Shown here in pieces: positions 1 through 3,305 of a stretch of 5,968 nt of DNA. This DNA is from Treponema sp. (GTDB lineage Bacteria; Spirochaetota; Spirochaetia; Treponematales; Treponemataceae). The stretch lies in assembly GCA_024691105.1 (NCBI GenBank), contig JAILNY010000151.1, forward strand, positions 1-5,968, in the 5' to 3' direction. How positions within the stretch are numbered: position 1 is the first letter of the stretch; each line of letters starts with the position of its first letter. Both the position numbers and the translations under genes were made by a program. The notes beneath the pieces were generated by a model. It did not search any database. It was not told the DNA's origin and saw only the letters and a list, made by a program, of their open reading frames with translations.

Positions 1-171
1 AGATTCCGGTTCTTCTTTTTCCCATTCCTGTAAAATTGAAGAAGCCTTTTCAAAATTTTTATTCTGAATTGAATCCACAAAATCATTCCAGAAATCTTTT
101 GCAAAACTGAATGAAGCGCAAAGCGACAAAATGACTGACGCAAGCGCAAAAACTTTTATATTTTTTTTCAT
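1..171 (-). CDS. Exported protein, N-terminal fragment (runs off left edge)
   Basis: This is a 57-codon open frame with an ATG at 171-169 and no stop before the window edge, so only the N-terminus is visible. The start is supported by a strong Shine-Dalgarno site, GGAGG, 5 nt before the ATG. The protein begins with MKKNIK, then a hydrophobic stretch to about residue 24 ending in SFA followed by KDFW, which fits signal peptidase I cleavage and export to the periplasm or beyond. A cysteine at residue 18 follows Ser-Leu, a poor lipobox, so a lipoprotein is less likely. The visible mature part (residues 25-57) is charged and looks helical (FEKASSILQEWEKEEPES). This resembles the first helix pair of tetratricopeptide-type proteins, but 33 residues are too few to assign a family. 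It is divergent from the GH43 gene across a 334-base spacer. Function unknown. Confidence 0.85.
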   Translation of the reverse strand, partial: MKKNIKVFALASVILSLCASFSFAKDFWNDFVDSIQNKNFEKASSILQEWEKEEPES

Positions 172-201
172 TTTTCCTCCACACGCGGCACAAACCCCGC
201 G

Positions 202-229
202 CCTATAACATTGTCGCATATTTTGCGAA
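202..229 (-). promoter_or_regulatory. Candidate promoter for the left-edge exported protein gene
   Basis: On the minus strand an extended -10 (TG, one base, TATAGG; TATAGG at 207-202) is preceded, 16 bp further upstream, by TTCGCA at 229-224, which matches 4 of 6 bases of the sigma-70 -35 consensus. The predicted transcript start near 195 gives a leader of about 24 nt containing the GGAGG site. The -10 hexamer matches at only 4 of 6 positions, so this is a candidate rather than a firm call. Confidence 0.35.
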
Positions 230-315
230 TATTTGCTATCAGCGTTTGCGAACCCCGCTGCACCTTCGATTTTAGTGAGGAAAGGAGCTCTTCTGAATTG
301 TATGAGAGAACGCCA

Positions 316-325
316 GTTCGCGAAC
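316..325. repeat. 10-bp palindrome GTTCGCGAAC
   Basis: GTTCGCGAAC reads the same on both strands and has a central CG. Its last base is the first base of the left arm of the 15-bp inverted repeat. It lies about 60 bp upstream of the GH43 -35 element and could be a transcription-factor half of a paired site; no factor is assigned. Confidence 0.5.
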
Positions 326-371
326 TATGCGGTATCTTCGATTAAGGTAAAGAAGTGAAGATACCGCATAG
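325..371. repeat. Perfect 15-bp inverted repeat, 17-nt loop
   Basis: The left arm CTATGCGGTATCTTC (325-339) is exactly complementary to GAAGATACCGCATAG (357-371), with 17 nt between. As RNA it would form an uninterrupted 15-bp stem on either strand. No T-run follows on either side, so it is not a standard intrinsic terminator. It lies 16 bp upstream of the GH43 -35 element. It could be a protein-binding site, an RNA processing or attenuation element, or the remnant of a small inverted-repeat element; the sequence alone does not decide. Confidence 0.85.
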
Positions 372-373
372 AC

Positions 374-385
374 GTGCTCGAGCAC
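374..385. promoter_or_regulatory. 12-bp palindrome GTGCTCGAGCAC, possible operator
   Basis: GTGCTCGAGCAC is a perfect 12-bp palindrome with a central CG, ending one base before the GH43 -35 hexamer (387-392). An even palindrome centred on CG is typical of LacI/GalR-family operators, which often control sugar-utilisation genes, so control of the downstream hydrolase by a sugar-responsive regulator is plausible. The palindrome is seen directly; its role is inferred from position and shape, and no regulator gene is present in the window. Confidence 0.4.
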
Positions 386-386
386 A

Positions 387-415
387 TTTACATTCACCTC
401 CATTCATGTTATACT
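387..415 (+). promoter_or_regulatory. Sigma-70 promoter of the GH43 gene
   Basis: TTTACA (387-392, 5 of 6 to TTGACA) is followed after exactly 17 bp by TATACT (410-415, 5 of 6 to TATAAT), with an extended -10 TG at 407-408. This is among the best-formed promoters in the window. The predicted start near 422 gives an 84-nt leader before the ATG at 506. The upstream palindrome at 374-385 almost abuts the -35, and a 10-bp direct repeat has one copy in the spacer and one in the leader, which suggests regulation. Confidence 0.65.
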
Positions 416-451
416 CTGACGCGTGAAGAGCGCACTAGACTCATTCACCTC

Positions 452-493
452 GCGCCACTTAAGGCGCCCAACTTAAAAAAATGCCGCAAGGCA
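452..493 (+). other. Two small hairpins in the GH43 mRNA leader
   Basis: GCGCC (452-456) pairs with GGCGC (463-467) around a 6-nt loop. TGCC (482-485) pairs with GGCA (490-493) closed by GCAA, a stable GNRA tetraloop. The second hairpin ends 3 nt before the GGAG ribosome-binding site at 497-500. They could affect mRNA stability or ribosome access. They do not match a riboswitch class that I recognise. Confidence 0.35.
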
Positions 494-505
494 AACGGAG
501 CACTT

Positions 506-1483
506 ATGTCTTCTATCGAAAAGAAACCTCTTGTAACAGACCTTTACACAGCAGACCCTTCTGCACATGTATTCAACGGAAAAATCTACATCTATCCTTC
601 ACATGACCGCGACATCGATGTAGAAAACAACGACAACGGCGATCAGTACGACATGACTGATTACCACGTTTACGAAATGGACGACGAAAACACTATGCCA
701 CACGACTGCGGCAAAGTTTTAGACCTTAAGGACATTCCATGGGCTTCAAAACAGGTTTGGGCTCCAGACTGCGCAGAAAAAGACGGCAAATATTATTTCT
801 TCTTCCCGGCACGCGACAAAGAAGGATTTTTCCGCGTAGGCGTTGCAGTCGGAGATTCTCCACGTGGTCCGTTCAAAGCAGAACCAGATTATATTAAGGG
901 AACTTTTTCAATTGACCCTTGTATCTTCCCTGACACAGACAAAAATTTCTATTTAACATTCGGTGGAATTTGGGGCGGCCAGCTCGACAAATACCGCAAT
1001 AACAAATACGACGAAGCAAACACAGAACCAACAGGCGACACTCCTGCAATTTGTCCAAAAATTGCAAAGATGAATCCTGACATGAAGACTCTTGCTGAAG
1101 AACCACGCGACCTTGTAATCGTTGACGAAAACGGAAAGCCACTCACAGGCGGCGACCATGACAGACGTTACTTTGAAGATCCATGGCTTTTTAAAAAGGG
1201 CGACACATATTACTTTACATACTCAACAGGCGACACACACTTCTTAAACTGGTCAACTTCTAAAAACGTTTACGGACCTTATAAATTCGGAGGAAAGATT
1301 TTAACTCCGGTACTCGGATGGACAACACATCACTCAATCCTTGAGTTCAACGGCAAATGGTATTTGTTCTACCATGACTGTGAGCTTTCGGGTGGAATTA
1401 ATCAAAAGCGCAATGTTAAATTCCGCGAACTTAAATTTGACGACAAAGGCGCAATCATCTCGATGGACGGAATGGAAAAATAA
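506..1483 (+). CDS. Glycoside hydrolase family 43 (beta-xylosidase / alpha-L-arabinofuranosidase type)
   Basis: The product is a 325-residue, single-domain five-bladed beta-propeller glycosidase. The GH43 acidic triad is visible: the general base Asp17 (TADPSA), the pKa-modulating Asp137 (SIDPCI) and the proton donor Glu224 (YFEDPWLF). WAPD (85-88) and the late TTHHSI (273-278), whose histidine normally lies at the propeller axis near a metal, are further hallmarks. Family enzymes release xylose or arabinose from xylan-derived oligosaccharides; the exact substrate cannot be fixed from sequence reading. No signal peptide is present, so it probably acts in the cytoplasm on imported oligosaccharides. 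The start at 506 is chosen because GGAG (497-500) precedes it by 5 nt and the GH43 fold begins right after. An in-frame GTG at 374 would add 44 non-family residues and run through the promoter. The gene stands alone, with its own promoter and a downstream terminator. The length is typical of compact GH43 enzymes. Confidence 0.93.
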   Translation: MSSIEKKPLVTDLYTADPSAHVFNGKIYIYPSHDRDIDVENNDNGDQYDMTDYHVYEMDDENTMPHDCGKVLDLKDIPWASKQVWAPDCAEKDGKYYFFFPARDKEGFFRVGVAVGDSPRGPFKAEPDYIKGTFSIDPCIFPDTDKNFYLTFGGIWGGQLDKYRNNKYDEANTEPTGDTPAICPKIAKMNPDMKTLAEEPRDLVIVDENGKPLTGGDHDRRYFEDPWLFKKGDTYYFTYSTGDTHFLNWSTSKNVYGPYKFGGKILTPVLGWTTHHSILEFNGKWYLFYHDCELSGGINQKRNVKFRELKFDDKGAIISMDGMEK

Positions 1484-1499
1484 AATTCCGTTTAATCCA

Positions 1500-1610
1500 C
1501 GCGAGCCTCGCGGCTTAAACGCCTGACAAGCGTTCATGCCACTCGGGCAGGCGCCAACGGACACTACCCGCAACGCAAACCGGCGGCGGCCGCTGAAAGA
1601 GCGCCGCTCG
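1500..1610. repeat. GC-rich, self-complementary intergenic island
   Basis: Bases 1501-1610 are about 68% G+C by hand count, far above the adjacent genes, and are full of short inverted repeats: CGCGA/TCGCG (1500-1504, 1508-1512), AACGC/GCGTT (1518-1522, 1530-1534), GCCTG/CAGGC (1521-1525, 1548-1552) and GCGGCG/CGCCGC (1583-1588, 1602-1607). It lies between the GH43 stop and its terminator, so it would be the 3' untranslated part of that mRNA. It may be a dispersed intergenic repeat or a structured RNA tail. It does not contain the conserved boxes of an integron attC site. Confidence 0.45.
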
Positions 1611-1630
1611 TGACATTATTCCTCTTTGTA

Positions 1631-1676
1631 AAAAACCACCATTTTTTTGTAAAATTGGTGGTTTTATTTTTTTTTT
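1631..1676 (+). terminator. Intrinsic terminator after the GH43 gene
   Basis: AAAACCACCA (1632-1641) pairs with TGGTGGTTTT (1656-1665). After one mismatch, four more A-T pairs lead to a 4-nt loop. A run of ten T follows at 1667-1676. This is a strong Rho-independent terminator about 150 nt after the GH43 stop codon. The A-run at 1630-1635 would give a U-run on the other strand, so it may work in both directions. Confidence 0.85.
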
Positions 1677-1678
1677 CG

Positions 1679-1707
1679 CTGGCGTTCTTTTTATCTTGTG
1701 CTAAAAT
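1679..1707 (+). promoter_or_regulatory. Promoter of the small secreted protein gene
   Basis: An extended -10, TG-C-TAAAAT (1699-1707), has a hexamer matching 5 of 6 bases of TATAAT. A weak -35, CTGGCG at 1679-1684, lies 17 bp upstream. The predicted start is near 1714, giving a leader of about 30 nt that includes the GAGG site at 1734-1737, 6 nt before the ATG. The preceding terminator insulates this unit from the GH43 transcript. Confidence 0.5.
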
Positions 1708-1743
1708 TATAAAACGGAGTGAGAAAAGAAAACGAGGTTTGCT

Positions 1744-2232
1744 ATGAAAAAATTTATTCTTTCTGTATTAATTACTGCAATGGCTGCAGTTGCTGCATTT
1801 GCACAGGGAAAAACTTATGTAATCGATCTTGGAGACAGCGAAACAGGCAAAACTGTATCTATCGTTAAAAACCAGTATGCACCAAATTATCAGAACGAAG
1901 TTCCACCTACATTTACAAAATTCTTTGCCGGAAGCATGCCGCTCCCAGGTGACACAATCGAAGTTCACTATAAATTTACAGCAAATGTAGACATTCCATG
2001 TCTTATCATGGCTGTAATTGATAACTCAGAAGCTGCAAAATACTGGCTTGAAATTTCTAAGCAGTATGAACCAATCAGCAACATTAAAGCTGGTCAGGTT
2101 GTTGAAGGTGTAATCGTATACAAAGTTGTTGCAAAACCAATTCAGGCTGTAACTGTACAGATGCTTTACGACAGCGAAATCGTAAGCAAAATTACATTGC
2201 AGAAAGCTGGAGTTAAAACAGGAAGAAAATAA
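1744..2232 (+). CDS. Small secreted protein of unknown function
   Basis: This is a 162-residue protein that I do not recognise as a named family. Residues 1-20 form a classical signal peptide: MKKF, a hydrophobic core, then AFA before QGK, so cleavage by signal peptidase I after Ala20 is expected. The 142-residue mature part has no transmembrane segment. It contains alternating beta-strand-like stretches (TIEVHYKFTA, EGVIVYKVVA, AVTVQMLYD) and one cysteine, Cys86. This suggests a compact all-beta sandwich, possibly a binding domain, but that is inference only. The start is fixed by GAGG 6 nt upstream and by the signal peptide. Codon choice is narrow, with mostly GCA, ACA, GAA and GTT, which together with an extended -10 and a strong terminator hints at good expression. 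It is monocistronic, with convergent GH25 downstream. Confidence 0.9.
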   Translation: MKKFILSVLITAMAAVAAFAQGKTYVIDLGDSETGKTVSIVKNQYAPNYQNEVPPTFTKFFAGSMPLPGDTIEVHYKFTANVDIPCLIMAVIDNSEAAKYWLEISKQYEPISNIKAGQVVEGVIVYKVVAKPIQAVTVQMLYDSEIVSKITLQKAGVKTGRK

Positions 2233-2241
2233 ATGACAATA

Positions 2242-2260
2242 CGCCGGCACAAAGTCGGCG
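2242..2260. repeat. GC-rich hairpin before the terminator
   Basis: CGCCGGC (2242-2248) pairs with GTCGGCG (2254-2260), including one G-U pair, around a 5-nt loop. It lies between the stop codon at 2232 and the terminator at 2271 and shares GCCGG and CCGAC/TCGGC-like pieces with the terminator stem, so it may be an earlier duplicate or an extra RNA-protecting hairpin. No T-run follows it. Confidence 0.45.
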
Positions 2261-2270
2261 GGCTGAATTT

Positions 2271-2303
2271 AAAAGCGCCGGTTTTACACCGACGCTTTTT
2301 TTT
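2271..2303 (+). terminator. Intrinsic terminator after the small secreted protein gene
   Basis: AAAAGCG (2271-2277) pairs with CGCTTTT (2293-2299). After a single C-A mismatch, CGGT (2279-2282) pairs with ACCG (2288-2291) around a 5-nt loop. Eight T follow, at 2296-2303. On the other strand the stem is followed by TTTTAAATT, so it may also act, more weakly, on readthrough from the convergent GH25 gene, for which I see no better terminator. Confidence 0.85.
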
Positions 2304-2308
2304 ACTCC

Positions 2309-2329
2309 GCGCGAACCAAACAGTCGCGC
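2309..2329. repeat. Hairpin GCGCGA/TCGCGC between convergent genes
   Basis: GCGCGA (2309-2314) pairs with TCGCGC (2324-2329) around a 9-nt loop. It lies downstream of the GH25 stop on the minus strand, but is followed there by GGAGT and an A-run rather than T, so it is not a standard terminator. It could protect the 3' end of the GH25 mRNA. Confidence 0.4.
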
Positions 2330-2356
2330 AAGTCAATCAACGGCGTGCGTCCCGAT

Positions 2357-3208
2357 TCATTTCTCTGTGCGAACCATCATGACATCAACGTCGTAAGGCG
2401 CTTTTATATCGCCGTCCTTTTCTGCGTACTGCCAGAACTCAAACCGATACGGAGTCTGTGGCTTTGCTTCGTAATCCGCATACCAGATTACATAATCAGA
2501 AAATTTTGACAGATCAAACTCGTATGCTTCCCAAAGCATATTGCTGTAAACACCCGGAGTGTATCCGGCGTTTTTTACTGCTTCACAAAAAACGATTGCA
2601 TTCTTTGTAAACTGTTCACCTGTAATATTATCAGAGCGTGCTGAATCGTCACGGATAATTTCCGGATCGTAAAAAACCGGAAGCGTAATATTATAATCCT
2701 TGATTTTTCTTAAAACAAATTCCGCTTCTTCAAGTGCCTCTTTTTCGCTGTCAGCCTGCGAAAAAACATAAATACCGACATCAAATCCAGCCTTGAGTGC
2801 GCCCCTAATATTTTTTTCAAAATTGCGGTCATCGCTTAATGAACCGCTTTGATAGCCGCGATAGCCGACACGAAGAATTACAAAATCAAATCCTTCTTTT
2901 TTTAATTTCTTCCAGTTTATATCTCCATCATGATGAGAGATATCAACACCAAGTCGTGCGCGATATTTTGTGTCGCCGCTGTAATACATTTTGTGTTTTT
3001 CAAGCACAAAGCAATCTTTTTTGTAATCGTGTCGTGCAACCTCGGGATTAAGAACCGTGTTAAATTCATTTCCAAAAACATCGCGGAACAAAAATTTTTC
3101 GCCAACTTGAGCCATCTGTTTTTTTTGAATCGGTCCATAGTCGCGGTCAAATCCAAAAAGCGCAGCACACATCACACCGGCCGCCAGTAAACATATAATT
3201 CTTTTCAT
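2357..3208 (-). CDS. Secreted GH25 family muramidase (lysozyme-like)
   Basis: The product is a 283-residue protein. Residues 1-20 are a hydrophobic export signal with no good lipobox around Cys14. Residues 21-85 are an extension of no recognised family. The GH25 catalytic domain spans about 86-278: it opens with GVDISHHDGDINW (Asp89), continues with FVILRVGYRGY, GFDVGIYVFS and PVFYDPE (Asp181 and Glu183, the family's DxE catalytic pair, Glu as acid), and closes with FWQYA and VDVMM. GH25 enzymes cut the N-acetylmuramic acid to N-acetylglucosamine bond in peptidoglycan, so a role in wall remodelling in the periplasm, or against other bacteria if fully secreted, is likely. The ATG at 3208 is chosen because the signal peptide begins there and a perfect extended -10 sits 6 nt upstream. 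A TTG at 3226 would put codons inside that promoter. There is no Shine-Dalgarno site, consistent with a leaderless mRNA. Confidence 0.93.
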   Translation of the reverse strand: MKRIICLLAAGVMCAALFGFDRDYGPIQKKQMAQVGEKFLFRDVFGNEFNTVLNPEVARHDYKKDCFVLEKHKMYYSGDTKYRARLGVDISHHDGDINWKKLKKEGFDFVILRVGYRGYQSGSLSDDRNFEKNIRGALKAGFDVGIYVFSQADSEKEALEEAEFVLRKIKDYNITLPVFYDPEIIRDDSARSDNITGEQFTKNAIVFCEAVKNAGYTPGVYSNMLWEAYEFDLSKFSDYVIWYADYEAKPQTPYRFEFWQYAEKDGDIKAPYDVDVMMVRTEK

Positions 3209-3214
3209 AGATTG

Positions 3215-3223
3215 ATTATACCA
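3215..3223 (-). promoter_or_regulatory. Extended -10 of the GH25 gene, predicting a leaderless mRNA
   Basis: On the minus strand TGG then TATAAT (3223-3215) is a perfect extended -10. Exactly six bases separate its last T from the A of the ATG at 3208. With the usual spacing, in which the last T is at -7, transcription starts at the A of the start codon. No Shine-Dalgarno motif is present upstream. There is no good -35 at 16-18 bp, as is common for extended -10 promoters. Confidence 0.7.
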
Positions 3224-3268
3224 CAAAATCGCAGACGGCGCGACTCATACAACGGCTCACACAACAGA

Positions 3269-3297
3269 TTGCGCGCAAAATGATAATCACCTATAAT
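3269..3297 (+). promoter_or_regulatory. uvrB promoter, predicting a near-leaderless mRNA
   Basis: TTGCGC (3269-3274, retaining the TTG core) is followed by exactly 17 bp and a perfect TATAAT (3292-3297). The predicted start is at A3304, only 2 nt before the ATG at 3306. No Shine-Dalgarno sequence lies between the promoter and the ATG. The -35 is the left half of the palindrome TTGCGCGCAA (3269-3278), a possible operator that would block RNA polymerase. Confidence 0.7.
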
Positions 3298-3305
3298 ATG
3301 AATAT

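Larger units (their letters stand above)
172..505. other. Divergent intergenic spacer rich in palindromes
   Basis: This 334-base gap separates the divergent left-edge gene and the GH43 gene. It holds a candidate promoter for each, the 15-bp inverted repeat at 325-371, palindromes at 316-325 and 374-385, a 10-bp direct repeat (CATTCACCTC at 391-400 and 442-451) and two small hairpins in the GH43 leader. A further short hairpin (CGCGG at 184-188 with CCGCG at 197-201) lies next to the minus-strand leader. Between about 231 and 300 I see no gene; an AAGGAG at 282-287 has no well-placed ATG behind it. The open frame that reaches upstream of the GH43 gene to a GTG at 374 runs through the promoter and is not taken as coding. 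Confidence 0.7.

Noticed and set aside
115..120. Lipoprotein signal at Cys18 of the left-edge protein
   Set aside because: The residues before the Cys (Leu-Ser-Leu) do not fit a lipobox, because the -1 position is Leu; cleavage after SFA by signal peptidase I fits better.
325..371. 15-bp inverted repeat as an intrinsic terminator
   Set aside because: The stem is strong, but no T-run follows on either strand.
374..505. In-frame upstream extension of the GH43 gene to a GTG, adding 44 residues
   Set aside because: It has no Shine-Dalgarno site, overlaps the promoter (387-415) and leader hairpins, and adds residues unlike the GH43 fold. The ATG at 506 has GGAG at 5 nt and begins right before the conserved propeller.
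422..505. Possible riboswitch in the GH43 leader
   Set aside because: The two hairpins are small (5 and 4 bp) and match no riboswitch class that I know; there is no terminator or sequestering stem covering the GGAG site.
1334..1573. 79-codon minus-strand open frame over the end of the GH43 gene and the GC-rich island
   Set aside because: Much of it is antisense to GH43 coding sequence, and it has no recognised domain. It is best explained as a shadow frame, although the part over the GC-rich island should be rechecked if that island proves to be repeated.
1499..1610. Possible integron attC site, since Treponema denticola carries an integron
   Set aside because: No pair of RYYYAAC and GTTRRRY boxes bounds the inverted repeats, and the neighbouring genes are not arranged as cassettes.
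3209..3226. Upstream TTG start for the GH25 gene, adding 6 residues
   Set aside because: Those codons lie inside the extended -10 promoter, and the signal peptide begins naturally at the ATG at 3208.
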